DNA from: Listeria cornellensis FSL F6-0969
GTDB taxonomy: Bacteria > Bacillota > Bacilli > Lactobacillales > Listeriaceae
Assembly: GCF_000525855.1 (NCBI RefSeq)
Contig: NZ_AODE01000011.1
Location: forward strand, 44,477 to 108,476
DNA length: 64,000 bases
Reading direction: 5' to 3'
Both the position numbers and the translations under genes were made by a program. Within the stretch, counting starts at the first letter, position 1. Each line of letters opens with the position of its first letter. Below the pieces are notes generated by a model, which was not told the origin of the DNA, did no database searches, and was given only the letters and a program-made list of their open reading frames with translations. Below, piece after piece: positions 1 through 8,808 of this stretch.

Positions 1-2
1 CC

Positions 3-53
3 GAGCCTTTCAACTTATCAGCGACAGAAGGGATTTACGAAGATACTGAATAA
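3..53 (+). CDS. C-terminal end of a truncated upstream gene
   Basis: The window opens inside a reading frame that ends EPFNLSATEGIYEDTE followed by TAA at 51-53. The other two frames either stop at once or give basic, unlikely peptides. The stop lies 15 bases before the next gene's ATG, as expected within an operon. Too little is visible to name a family, and the frame choice is an inference. Confidence 0.4.
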   Translation, partial: EPFNLSATEGIYEDTE

Positions 54-68
54 AAGGGGAATGGTCTG

Positions 69-572
69 ATGCAACCAACGAAGACAAGAGATCCAATCAT
101 TAAAATCAGCTGTTGGCTACTAATCGCATACTCGATCGTGGAGATGATTATTTATCTCCTATTCTTTATTCTTGGAAAAGTCGCCACCAAATATTTAAGC
201 GGATTCATTGATCAGATGGCTAGCAACTATATCGATTTCGCCTTCCATGAGCAGGTAACGAGATTCGCGAGTTCGTGGCTGATTAACCTAATCCTGGATT
301 CTTTCGTGTTTACAACGGAGATATTCTTGATTTTTAGTGTAGTTAGAATTATCACGGCGAGCCTTATTTTAAAGCAAAAACGGCTGTCTTTCCTGTTTGT
401 TATCGCGATGTTTATATGGGGAGTATGGATTTCAATCACCGCTATCATTTTTGTACCACTGCTCACAATCATAGCTTTAATTGGGAATATTGGTTTGTTC
501 CTCCTCATCATTTTTAGGAAGGAATACCGATTGCTTGTATTTACTAAATGGAAACGAGGATTCGACAGATGA
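69..572 (+). CDS. predicted multi-pass membrane protein, unknown function
   Basis: This encodes 167 residues. ATG at 69 follows a GGGGA Shine-Dalgarno-like stretch at about 56-60. Hydrophobic segments at about residues 13-36, 68-101 and 106-149 suggest four transmembrane helices with short basic loops and a basic C-terminus, so it should sit in the cytoplasmic membrane. No catalytic motif is visible and I do not recognise the family. Its stop codon overlaps the start of the following lipoprotein gene (ATGA at 569-572), so the two are probably translationally coupled. Confidence 0.6.
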   Translation: MQPTKTRDPIIKISCWLLIAYSIVEMIIYLLFFILGKVATKYLSGFIDQMASNYIDFAFHEQVTRFASSWLINLILDSFVFTTEIFLIFSVVRIITASLILKQKRLSFLFVIAMFIWGVWISITAIIFVPLLTIIALIGNIGLFLLIIFRKEYRLLVFTKWKRGFDR

Positions 573-1076
573 AAAAAATAGCAGTCCTAATTTTAGGCTT
601 ATTAATCCTTTCGGGGTGCGGCCTTTACACAGATATTGAGGGACAAGTAGAACAAACAACGCCAAAAATCACATTGAAATCAGCGCCGAGCACAAAAATA
701 AAAAACTTCGAGAACGGACTTTCAGTGGAATGGCGCCATTGCCTCTGCAGAACACCCTGCACCGCAAGATTTTTTGAACTACCAAACAATTGTTCAAGTA
801 AAGAACACCGAAAAAGTCCAAATCGTGGTGCAAGAGAAAGTGAAATTGGGCATAATGGAAGCGGCGCATTTGAGCGATATGATGCTGTCAATGATTCCAG
901 AATCTGGTGAGGATGTCACGGAAATTCCGCTGAAAGATTTGGAATCGGAAACGTGGCAATTTCAGGTGCCGCCTAAACCAGGTAAATACATGTACATACT
1001 GAAGGAGTATTATGGCATGGGTTTTGATATTGGATACTATGTCACCTATCATTTTGGTCTGGAAGTAACGAAATAA
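569..1076 (+). CDS. predicted lipoprotein, frameshifted in the assembly
   Basis: The frame opens with MKKIAVLILGLLILSGCG, a signal peptide with lipobox LSGC, so the mature protein should be lipid-anchored on the outer face of the membrane. The first frame runs out after about 50 residues. The downstream frame, ending TYHFGLEVTK at 1076, carries the rest. Removing one A from the A6 tract at 700-705 joins them as TKIKTSRTDFQWNGAIASAE, which reads as one protein of about 168 residues. The start overlaps the stop of the membrane protein before it. No domain is recognised. Real inactivation is possible, but a homopolymer sequencing error fits better given the many similar lesions in this window. 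Confidence 0.6.
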
Positions 1077-1098
1077 CGAAAGAAAGGAGGAGGCCAAG

Positions 1099-3016
1099 AT
1101 GAGCGAGCCAATGATTCCAGTGCCGAGATGGCGCGATTTGCTCCAACTACTATACGTAAAAATGGATTTTGTCAGTGGAAAAGAACTTGGTGAGCAGCTT
1201 CATGTTGATCCGCGAACGATTCGAAATGATATAAAAGCGCTTCACGATATTCTGGGACCATCGAAAAATGAGATTACATCTGTGCGTGGCGTTGGCTATA
1301 AGCTGGTTGTGGAGGATGAAACAGCGCTACGAAACCTGCTTCTCGTCGATACTAGTGAACGATCCAATCTCCACATCACCCCGATGCTTGCCGAAGATCG
1401 CACAGATTACATTATCCGCTACCTCCTTTTAAAAAAATAAATACGTCAAACTGGATGATATCGCGGATGAGCTTTATGTTAGCAAGTCAACGATTAATGC
1501 GAGCATACCCGAAGTGAAGAGAAAACTAGCGGAATTTGATTTAAAGCTGGGCAAAAAAGCTGGGTATGGGGTTAAAATACTCGGAACGGAGCTCCATGTT
1601 CGTTTTTGCTTTTCGCATTATTTGTTAACAGAATCACGTAGTTTACTCATAAGTGAGGCGGAACTGAGCTTTTTCAAAGAAGTCGATTTGGAGGGAATTC
1701 AACGCATTGTAGCGAGAAGTGTTTCTATATATGAGATTCATATGACGGATATTGCGCTGAAAAACCTCATTATTCATATTGCCATCGCGATTTGTCGGAT
1801 TCGGGATGATTGTTATGTGGCAGCGGATGAGCTGCTAAATATTGAATTTAACATGCAGGAGTTGCGGGCATCGCAGACGATGATTCGAGAAATTGAGGCG
1901 CAAGAATGTGTCGTGTTTCCTGAAACCGAGCTGTCTTACTTGTTGCTACATCTCAGCGCAAAGCATATCGCGACGGATTACGACGATTATCGGGAATTTA
2001 TTTTAGTGAACAAAATGCTCGAACGGATTCAAAAACGCTACGGGTATGCGCTGTCAGATGATCAGGTACTTATTTCTAACTTGATATTACACTTAAAACC
2101 AGCTATTAACCGCATAAAATTCCAGATGAATATCCAAAATCCGTATTTGCCGAATTTGAAGCAGAATCATCCATTGGCGTTCGAGTTTGGTTTGACGGCG
2201 AAAGATGTGTTGGAAGAAGAGCTAGGCATGAAGGTGAATGAGGCGGAGGCTGGGTATTTGGCGATTCATTTACTGTATGCGATGGATAAAGTACAGGAAA
2301 GCGTTAAAAAAAGGGTTTTGATTGTGTGCGCGTCGGGATTGGGTACGTCGCAACTTTTGCAGTCGAAGGTGAGGAAGGCATTCGCGGAGGAGTTGGAGAT
2401 TATTGGCGTCTACTCATTTCATGAATATGAGAGTCGGCCGGTAGCCTGCGATTTCGTCATTGCAACGGTGCCGCTACGCCATCAGAGCCATCCGTACGTG
2501 CAGGTTTCGCCGTTCTTGATGAAGTCAGACATGCGGGCGATTGAAGCGATGTTGGGAAGTGGCTCGCCGTTTCAAATCGAAAGTGTGTTTTCAGAATCAC
2601 TGTTCGTTGTTTCGGAAAAGGATTGGGATAAAGAACGGATTTTGCGGGAATTAGCGAGGCTTCTGATGAATCAAGGGTATGTTGACGAGGGGTATTTACC
2701 GTCTATTTTTGAGCGGGAATTGGTAGTTCCGACGTTTTTGGGAAATGGCTTGGCGACGCCGCATCCGATTCAAGCCGATGTGGCACGGACGGCGATTGCG
2801 GTGTGCGTTTGCGAGGCACCGGCTTTGTGGAATGAGGAGGATTGTGCGCAAGTCGTATTTATGTTGGCCGTGAAAAACAAGGAACAGTCGCAGCTTACGA
2901 CCACGTATGAGTTAATTAGTGACATCGTTGAAAATCCGAAAGTGATGCGACAGCTGAAGGCAATTCGGGATTTTGACGGGTTTATGCATATTTTGACAGG
3001 GCTTAGCTTGAAGTGA
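1099..3016 (+). CDS. PRD-containing PTS transcriptional regulator (LicR/MtlR type), frameshifted
   Basis: Reconstructed as about 638 residues. An N-terminal helix-turn-helix (about 10-60, ending VRGVGYKL) is followed by a second HTH (LYVSKSTINASI), then two PTS-regulation domains with His-bearing motifs (LLLHLSAKH, LAIHLLYAMDK). Next come a GatB-like EIIB domain (VLIVCASGLGTSQLL) and a C-terminal type-2 EIIA domain with ATPHP near its phosphorylatable His. Proteins of this design activate PTS operons and are tuned by phosphorylation from HPr and the cognate EIIB; that role is family knowledge. Two frames (1099-1440 and 1514-3016) join if one A is removed from the A7 run at 1431-1437, restoring LLLKNKYVKLDDIAD. 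It sits directly upstream of the PTS genes it presumably controls. A good Shine-Dalgarno (GAAAGGAGGAGG) precedes ATG 1099. Confidence 0.85.
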
Positions 3017-3088
3017 AGTGGGTCCTTTTTTTGTTGATTTCCTTTGTGAGCAAATCTTGCGGAAAAAGACTGGCTTTATTTCCAAACA

Positions 3089-3102
3089 AGAAAGCGCTAC
3101 AC
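3089..3102 (+). promoter_or_regulatory. possible CcpA (cre-like) box upstream of the PTS genes
   Basis: AGAAAGCGCTACAC resembles the left side and core of a catabolite responsive element (AAAGCGCT) but departs from consensus at the right end. A TATAAT follows at 3109-3114, so a promoter for the IIC gene may lie here, but no convincing -35 box is visible. Confidence 0.35.
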
Positions 3103-3132
3103 TTAATGTATAATGAAGAGGAGGTTTGCAAC

Positions 3133-4428
3133 ATGAAAAAATTTGTTGAAAAATTGGGTTGGCTTTCGCAAAAATTGGGAAATCAAATTCATTTGAAATC
3201 GATGCGTGATGCGTTTGCTACGATTTTACCGTTTATTATGCTCGCTGGTTTTATGGTGTTAATCAACAATGTCATTATTAAACCGGATGGCTTTATGTCA
3301 AATGTGATTAGTTCGGAGACGTTGACTACTTGGCAGGAGCTGGGGAATAGTATTGTGAACGGGACGCTGGGGATTATTACGATTTTGATTGGGGCGTCGG
3401 TTTCTTATTTTTTAGCACAAAACCGGAGATTCGAAAATCCTTTTGCGCCAGCTTTGCAAACGATTGCATTGATTATCATTTTTATTCCGCTGGCGACGGA
3501 GGTGATTCCGATTGGTGCAACGAAAGCTGTAGAGGTTGCGGGCATTATTCCAACGGCACTGACAGGCTCGGCGGGGATGTTCGTGGGGATTGTGACGGCG
3601 CTTTTGTCTACAGAACTGTTTATTTATTTTTCGAAGAGCGAGAAGTTGAAAATCAAGATTTCTGGTGAGAGTGTGCCACCTGCTGTTATTAAATCGTTTA
3701 ACGTGTTGATTCCGACGATGTTGACGGTGCTTGTATTTGCGTTTGTATCATTCTTGTTGACACAACTGTTTTCATTGAATATTTATGCTTTAATAGGAAC
3801 GATTATTCAAAAACCATTGACGTTCTTAGTGACTAGCGTTCCGGGATTCTTAGCGCTGATGACGATTTCACAGATGCTGTATTCGATTGGGATCGCAGGA
3901 AGTGGGATTTTGGGACCGATTATGGATCCTGTGTTGCTTGCGAATATGCAAGATAATATGACGGCTTATGCGAGTCATGCAGCGATTCCGCACATTATTA
4001 ACACGACTTTCCGTGATATTTTTGGTGTGATGGGCGGCGGCGGAAATACGATTGCGTTGCTGATTGCAATTTTCATTTGGAGTAAGCGGAAAGATTATCG
4101 CGAAATCGCGACACTTTCTTCTGCACCGGGGCTTTTCAATATTAATGAGCCGGTCGTTTTTGGACTGCCGATTGTATATAATTTGAGCTTGATGATTCCG
4201 TTTATTATTTCGACGCCGCTTTGTTTGCTACTTGCTTATATTGCTACAAAAGTAAATATGATTTCAGAGGTTGTTGTGATGGTACCATGGACGACACCCG
4301 TTGTTGCATCAGGGTTTCTGGCGACAGGTGGAGATTGGCGAGCAGCAGTTTTCCAAATTTTCTTAGTTGGCGTTTGTGTGCTGTTGTACCTGCCGTTCTT
4401 GAAAGTAAATGACCGAATTAAAGTGTAA
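3133..4428 (+). CDS. PTS lactose/cellobiose-family EIIC permease
   Basis: This encodes 431 residues from ATG 3133, chosen because GAGGAGG lies just upstream at 3117-3123; an earlier in-frame start would give an unlikely leader. The protein opens with the amphipathic KFVEKLGWLSQKLGNQIHL helix typical of Lac-family IIC subunits. It then has about ten hydrophobic segments with the conserved loop around NINEPVVFGLPIV (about residues 335-347). IIC forms the sugar-translocating channel and passes phosphate from IIB to the incoming beta-glucoside. It is followed 12 bases later by the IIB gene, with the IIA gene at the operon end. The exact sugar cannot be read from sequence; cellobiose or another beta-glucoside is inferred from the GH3 neighbour. 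Confidence 0.9.
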   Translation: MKKFVEKLGWLSQKLGNQIHLKSMRDAFATILPFIMLAGFMVLINNVIIKPDGFMSNVISSETLTTWQELGNSIVNGTLGIITILIGASVSYFLAQNRRFENPFAPALQTIALIIIFIPLATEVIPIGATKAVEVAGIIPTALTGSAGMFVGIVTALLSTELFIYFSKSEKLKIKISGESVPPAVIKSFNVLIPTMLTVLVFAFVSFLLTQLFSLNIYALIGTIIQKPLTFLVTSVPGFLALMTISQMLYSIGIAGSGILGPIMDPVLLANMQDNMTAYASHAAIPHIINTTFRDIFGVMGGGGNTIALLIAIFIWSKRKDYREIATLSSAPGLFNINEPVVFGLPIVYNLSLMIPFIISTPLCLLLAYIATKVNMISEVVVMVPWTTPVVASGFLATGGDWRAAVFQIFLVGVCVLLYLPFLKVNDRIKV

Positions 4429-4440
4429 GGAGAGCTAGTG

Positions 4441-4749
4441 ATGAAAAAATTAATGTTGATGTGTAATGCTGGCATGTCTACAAGCGTGCTCGTTCGCAAA
4501 ATGCAAAATATAGCGGATGAGAAGGGAATCGCGATTGATATTTGGGCGATTTCAGAGATTGATTTTGAGAAAAATTGGCGTCTGGCGGATGCGATTTTGT
4601 TGGGTCCACAGGTGAGCTATATGCAAGGCAAGGTGCGTGAGGCAGTCGAGGGTTCGATTCCAGTTGGCGTGATTGCGATTGTGGATTATGGGCGAATGGA
4701 CGGTGAGAAGGTTCTGGCGCAGGGCTTGTCGCTGTTGGAGGAGGATTAG
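4441..4749 (+). CDS. PTS lactose/cellobiose-family EIIB
   Basis: This encodes 102 residues. ATG 4441 is preferred over the GTG just before it because AAGGAG at 4427-4432 gives normal spacing. The N-terminus MKKLMLMCNAGMSTSVL carries the phosphocysteine loop (Cys8) typical of Lac/cellobiose IIB. It accepts phosphate from the IIA protein encoded at 7022-7330 and donates it to sugar bound by IIC. The stop at 4747-4749 is one base before the next gene's start, so the operon is tightly coupled. Confidence 0.92.
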   Translation: MKKLMLMCNAGMSTSVLVRKMQNIADEKGIAIDIWAISEIDFEKNWRLADAILLGPQVSYMQGKVREAVEGSIPVGVIAIVDYGRMDGEKVLAQGLSLLEED

Positions 4750-4750
4750 T

Positions 4751-7021
4751 ATGTCGCGATATTTAGATCATAAATTGGAGACGGAGGAGCGTGTCACGGA
4801 TCTTTTGGGACAAATGACGTTGGTGGAAAAATGCGGACAGTTGAACCAGAGGCTTTATGGCTGGCAGGCGTTTGAGCGTGTGGGTAATTCGTTTGACGTG
4901 ACGCCGAAATTCGAAGAAGAGGTCGCGAAATTTGGTGGGATTGGTGCACTGTACGGCCTTTTTCGGGCTGATCCTTGGTCGGGAATGAATCAGGAAAATG
5001 GAGTTAGTCGAGCCAACTCAGCGCGGGTTGCGAATCAGTTGCAAAAATACGTGATTGAAAACTCGCGACTGGGCATTCCAATGCTGTTTTCGGAGGAGGT
5101 TCCGCATGGGCATCAGGCGCTGGATAGTGAGTCGTATCCGGTGAACTTGGCTCGCGGAGCTTCGTTTAATACGACGTTGCAACGGGAAATTGCGGAGGCA
5201 ATTGCCACGGAAATTAGCGATAAGGGTGTGCATCTTGCTTTGGCGTCTGCACTTGATATTTTGCGTGACCCAAGATGGGGACGCGCTGAGGAGTGTTTTA
5301 GTGAGGACCCGTTTTTAGCGGCGGAATTCACGAAGGCAATCACGACGGGTTTCCAAGCCAGTGGTCGGGTTGCGGTGATTCTGAAACATTTTGCGGCACA
5401 AGGGGAACCGGTTGGCGGACATAATTCTGGTCCAGTATCGATTGGGATGCGTGAGTTACGTGAGATTTTTTTACCGCCGATGGTTGCTGCGGCTGATGGC
5501 GGCGCGCTTGGCGTAATGGCGGCGTACAATGAAATCGATGGTGTGCCGTGTCACGCGAACGGAGCGTTGTTGACGGGAATTTTGCGAGAGGAGCTAGGCT
5601 TTGAAGGTATTGTAATGGCGGATGGCTGCGCTTTGGATCGGTTGTTGGCGATGAATCCTGACGTGAGAAAAGCGGGAGCCATGGCGCTTATGGCAGGCGT
5701 TGACTTGAGTTTATGGGATGAGATATTTCCAAATTTGGCGGCAGCAGTGGTTTCAGGTGATTTGGACGAGGAAGTATTGGATGTGGCGGTAAGCCGAATT
5801 TTGCGATTGAAATTCCAACTTGGCTTATTTGAAAATCCGTACGTGTCGGAAACCGTGCCAGAACGGGCGGAATCATGGCGTGCTCTAAATCTACAAGCAG
5901 CACGCGAATCCATTTGTTTATTGGAGAATCGCGAAGTTCTCCCGCTTGAAAATGCGCAACACATCGCGGTCATTGGGCCGAATGCGGATGCTTTATACAA
6001 TCAACTAGGCGATTATACAGCCCCGCAAAATTTGGCAGATGGCATGACCATTTTGCAAGGAATTAAGCAAATAGCGCCTGAAAATACGATAATCAGCTAT
6101 GAAAAAGGCTGCGATATCCGTGAAAAAGTAGCAGGTGGCGTTGAACGCGCATCAGAACTTGCGAAGTCAGCAGATGTCATCATCCTTGTTTTAGGTGGTT
6201 CGAGCGCGCGGAATTTTGATATGGAATTTTTGAATAATGGGGCGGTGAGCTCTAAGGGGCCAAATATGGATGCAGGCGAGAACGTGGATTTGGCGGATTT
6301 AGCATTGCCAGCCGTTCAATTAGAGATTTTCCAGGCATTGAAACAACTGGGTAAACCGGTCGTGGTTATACTCGTGCAAGGTCGGCCGAATGCGATTCCA
6401 GAGATAAGTGAGCAGGCAGATGCGCTACTCACCACTTGGTATCCCGGCGCACAAGGCGGAATCGCGGTTGCAGAAACTTTATTTGGTATCGTGAACCCGT
6501 CTGGAAAACTGCCAGTCAGCATTCCGCGTTCTTCTGGTCAACTCCCGGTTTACTACAACCAAAAAGCGGGCGAATACAAAGAAGATTACTTCGATGAACG
6601 AGGCGCGGCGCTATATCCATTTGGGTACGGCCTAAGCTACAGTGATTTCGCGTATAAAGGGATCCAAACGACGCATCAAAGTCGAACGGTTGCAGAGCTT
6701 GAATCAGGTGAGAAATTTCGCTTCGCGGTAACCGTGCAAAACCGTTCCAATCGTGCGGGCTCCGAGGTCGTGCAACTCTATGTCCATGACCAAGAAGCCA
6801 GCATTACGCGACGCAAAAAAGAACTAAAAGCATTTCAAAAAGTCGAAATTGGCGCGAAAGAAACAATAGAAGTGCCGCTCGAAATTGGGCTTGCCGAACT
6901 ACAAATTTGGTCCATCCAAAATCGTTGGGAATTAGAAGCAGGTACTGTGCGGATTTTTGTAGGTGGAAGTTCGGTGACGGCGATTGAGACGGTGATTGAT
7001 ATAACAAACGGGGTGAGGTAA
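4751..7021 (+). CDS. glycoside hydrolase family 3 beta-glucosidase-like enzyme
   Basis: This encodes 756 residues from ATG 4751, behind GGAGGAGG at the end of the IIB gene. It has the GH3 layout: an N-terminal barrel domain with KHFAAQGEPVGGHN and the nucleophile motif GIVMADG (Asp291), a second alpha/beta domain with GENVDLADLALP (the acid/base Glu region), and a fibronectin-III-like C-terminal domain from about residue 640. No signal peptide is present, so it acts in the cytoplasm. PTS import normally delivers 6-phospho-beta-glucosides, which are usually split by GH1 or GH4 enzymes. A GH3 enzyme inside a complete PTS operon is less usual and may handle phosphorylated or non-phosphorylated substrate. 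It is followed with no gap by the IIA gene. Confidence 0.9.
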   Translation: MSRYLDHKLETEERVTDLLGQMTLVEKCGQLNQRLYGWQAFERVGNSFDVTPKFEEEVAKFGGIGALYGLFRADPWSGMNQENGVSRANSARVANQLQKYVIENSRLGIPMLFSEEVPHGHQALDSESYPVNLARGASFNTTLQREIAEAIATEISDKGVHLALASALDILRDPRWGRAEECFSEDPFLAAEFTKAITTGFQASGRVAVILKHFAAQGEPVGGHNSGPVSIGMRELREIFLPPMVAAADGGALGVMAAYNEIDGVPCHANGALLTGILREELGFEGIVMADGCALDRLLAMNPDVRKAGAMALMAGVDLSLWDEIFPNLAAAVVSGDLDEEVLDVAVSRILRLKFQLGLFENPYVSETVPERAESWRALNLQAARESICLLENREVLPLENAQHIAVIGPNADALYNQLGDYTAPQNLADGMTILQGIKQIAPENTIISYEKGCDIREKVAGGVERASELAKSADVIILVLGGSSARNFDMEFLNNGAVSSKGPNMDAGENVDLADLALPAVQLEIFQALKQLGKPVVVILVQGRPNAIPEISEQADALLTTWYPGAQGGIAVAETLFGIVNPSGKLPVSIPRSSGQLPVYYNQKAGEYKEDYFDERGAALYPFGYGLSYSDFAYKGIQTTHQSRTVAELESGEKFRFAVTVQNRSNRAGSEVVQLYVHDQEASITRRKKELKAFQKVEIGAKETIEVPLEIGLAELQIWSIQNRWELEAGTVRIFVGGSSVTAIETVIDITNGVR

Positions 7022-7330
7022 ATGGAAGGCATGGAATTGGCTTCTTTTCAAATTATCGGTGCTGTTGGCGGCGCGCGAAGCAAGATTACAGAGGCGTTGC
7101 AGCTTGCGAGACAGCGTAAATTTACAGAAGCATATCGAAAAATCGATGAGGCAAATCATTATTTAAGTGAAGGACATAAAAATCACGTAAGTCTTATTCA
7201 AAAAGAAGCAAACGGTCATAAAATCCCAATGTCGATGTTATTCATACATGCGGAAGACCAGTTTATGACGACGTATTTACTTCGAGATATTGCCTATGAG
7301 ATGGTGGCTTTGTGGAAAGAAATAAACTGA
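7022..7330 (+). CDS. PTS lactose/cellobiose-family EIIA
   Basis: This encodes 102 residues. ATG 7022 touches the TAA of the GH3 gene, and GGGGTGAGG just upstream supplies the ribosome site. The all-helical IIA signature is clear: the first helix with FQIIGAVGGARS, and the active-site segment SMLFIHAEDQ with the phosphorylatable His76. It takes phosphate from HPr and passes it to the IIB protein at 4441-4749. With IIB, IIC and the regulator this completes a functional PTS. A terminator follows at once, marking the operon end. Confidence 0.92.
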   Translation: MEGMELASFQIIGAVGGARSKITEALQLARQRKFTEAYRKIDEANHYLSEGHKNHVSLIQKEANGHKIPMSMLFIHAEDQFMTTYLLRDIAYEMVALWKEIN

Positions 7331-7336
7331 TTTTTT

Positions 7337-7368
7337 GAGCGTATACCTTGATTGGTATGCGTTTTTTG
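7337..7368 (+). terminator. terminator of the beta-glucoside PTS operon
   Basis: AGCGTATACC and GGTATGCG form a stem with a short TTGATT loop, followed by TTTTTT. It lies 7 bases after the IIA stop codon. Confidence 0.75.
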
Positions 7369-7400
7369 ATGTGTAATAGTAACATGTCGAATCAATTACC

Positions 7401-7433
7401 TTGACTGTCATAGTAGTATGGTGTATATTATAC
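7401..7433 (+). promoter_or_regulatory. promoter of the padR operon with overlapping operator
   Basis: TTGACT at 7401-7406 and TATATT at 7424-7429 are separated by 17 bases. A perfect dyad, GTATA-T-TATAC, spans 7423-7433 and covers the -10 box, a natural place for PadR autorepression. The binding assignment is inference. Confidence 0.7.
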
Positions 7434-7449
7434 TCATGGAGGTGATCAC

Positions 7450-7782
7450 ATGGCTGATAAAAAACTTTCCTCTGACCTACTGAGAGGACATACCGATACG
7501 ATTATCTTGAAGTTATTGATGAGCGGTGATAAATATGGATATGACATTTTGAAATTGATTCATCTCAATTCGGACGGGGAATATGAACTGAAAGAAGCGA
7601 CAATGTATTCCAGTTTGAAGCGTTTGGAGAAAGACGAGTGCATTGCTTCTTACTGGGGCGACGATGCTACCAAGGGCGGACGGCGAAAATATTATACATT
7701 AACCGAAAAAGGCGAGGAACTATACGCAGAAAATAAACGGCAGTGGGAATCGGCAAAACGTATTCTCGAACAATTACTATGA
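7450..7782 (+). CDS. PadR-family transcriptional regulator
   Basis: This encodes 110 residues from ATG 7450 behind GGAGGTGA. The winged-helix PadR core is clear: GHTDTIILKLLM, YGYDILKLI, and the wing KGGRRKYYTLTEKG. It has the short class-2 length, with only one C-terminal dimer helix. Members repress nearby efflux or stress genes until a ligand or drug binds. It heads a four-gene unit with a HAAS/pentapeptide protein and an ABC exporter, and a dyad over its own -10 box suggests autoregulation. The inducer cannot be read from sequence. Confidence 0.9.
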   Translation: MADKKLSSDLLRGHTDTIILKLLMSGDKYGYDILKLIHLNSDGEYELKEATMYSSLKRLEKDECIASYWGDDATKGGRRKYYTLTEKGEELYAENKRQWESAKRILEQLL

Positions 7783-7800
7783 GGAAAGAGGTTAGGAAAA

Positions 7801-8793
7801 ATGACTGAGAAATTAATTGGGTACATTGATGGGCAATTCAGTGCATACGAGGATTCAGCGGAAATTAGCGAGCTAAAAGAAGAACTTGTGCATGATCTAC
7901 AAGAGAAATACGGTGAGTTAGAGGAGCAAGGCTACGATGCCGAGGAAGCATACGAGTTGACGATCCATTCGCTAGGTGATATTTCAGAAGTTATTGAAAG
8001 CATTGGTGTGAAGCGGAAGATGTCACTGGAAGATAATCCAGCTTGGCAAGAAATCGAAGAAGCGAAGCAACGTGCGGCGAACAATGACGGAACAATCAGA
8101 AGAAGGGTGCTAGAAGGCTTTAATTTCAGTAACTCTGATTTGAGAAATAGCCGGTTTGACGAGGGCGAATTTCGCAGTGTAAATTTTAAGCATTCTAATT
8201 TATCAGGAGTTAATTTCGATCATCGCGTGTTTATTGATGCTAAATTGGATTATGTGAATCTAACGGGAGCTTCTTTTGAGCAGGCGGAATTTCATAACGG
8301 CTCTTTAAAAGGTGTATATGCTAAAAAAGGTGAGGGTTCGCCGAGCTTTAGAGGCGCTTTTATGCAAGGTGTTAATGTCTCAGTTGCGATGTTAAAAGGT
8401 GCAGATTTTAGCTATGCGAATTTGGCGAACTCGAAATTTAATGCTTCTGAGCTGTCTTATACATCGTTTGAAGGCGCGGATTTGACGTTTGCTGAATTGA
8501 AACAGTCTAGTCTAAGCAAGACGAATTTTACCGATGCGATATTTGACCAAACGGATTTTAGTTACTCTGATTTATCAAAAATGAACTTTGACGGTGAAGT
8601 GTTTAAAGGTACTATTTTCAGAAGTACTGGGCTTGTTGGTGCGAGTTTTAGAGATGCGACTTTTGAGAATGTTTCTTTCAAGGGAAGTTATGTGAAACGC
8701 GCTGATTTCACTGGCGCAGTAATGGATACGGCATCTTATGAAAGCTTGAAAACGAATCGAAAAGCGGAACTTAGCGGAATAATTCTAATGTAA
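7801..8793 (+). CDS. HAAS-domain/pentapeptide-repeat protein
   Basis: This encodes 330 residues from ATG 7801 behind GAGGAAAGAGG. Residues 1-70 (LKEELVHDLQEKYGEL, GYDAEEAYELTIHSLGD) look like the HAAS/DUF1700 helical domain that commonly travels with PadR regulators. Residues from about 105 to 325 are pentapeptide repeats of the A(D/N)LXX type, for example ADFSYANLANSKFNASELSY, which fold as a right-handed four-sided beta helix. There is no signal peptide or membrane segment, so it is cytosolic. The gene lies between padR and an ABC exporter. It may act as a partner of the regulator or exporter, or as a DNA-mimic protector, but its function is not established by the sequence. Confidence 0.85.
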   Translation: MTEKLIGYIDGQFSAYEDSAEISELKEELVHDLQEKYGELEEQGYDAEEAYELTIHSLGDISEVIESIGVKRKMSLEDNPAWQEIEEAKQRAANNDGTIRRRVLEGFNFSNSDLRNSRFDEGEFRSVNFKHSNLSGVNFDHRVFIDAKLDYVNLTGASFEQAEFHNGSLKGVYAKKGEGSPSFRGAFMQGVNVSVAMLKGADFSYANLANSKFNASELSYTSFEGADLTFAELKQSSLSKTNFTDAIFDQTDFSYSDLSKMNFDGEVFKGTIFRSTGLVGASFRDATFENVSFKGSYVKRADFTGAVMDTASYESLKTNRKAELSGIILM

Positions 8794-8808
8794 AGGAGGG
8801 CGTGTAAA

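Noticed and set aside
1431..1437. Programmed frameshifting at the A7 tract of the PRD regulator
   Set aside because: Similar one-base excesses occur in many unrelated genes in the window, and no stimulatory pseudoknot or family precedent was recognised, so sequencing error is the simpler reading.
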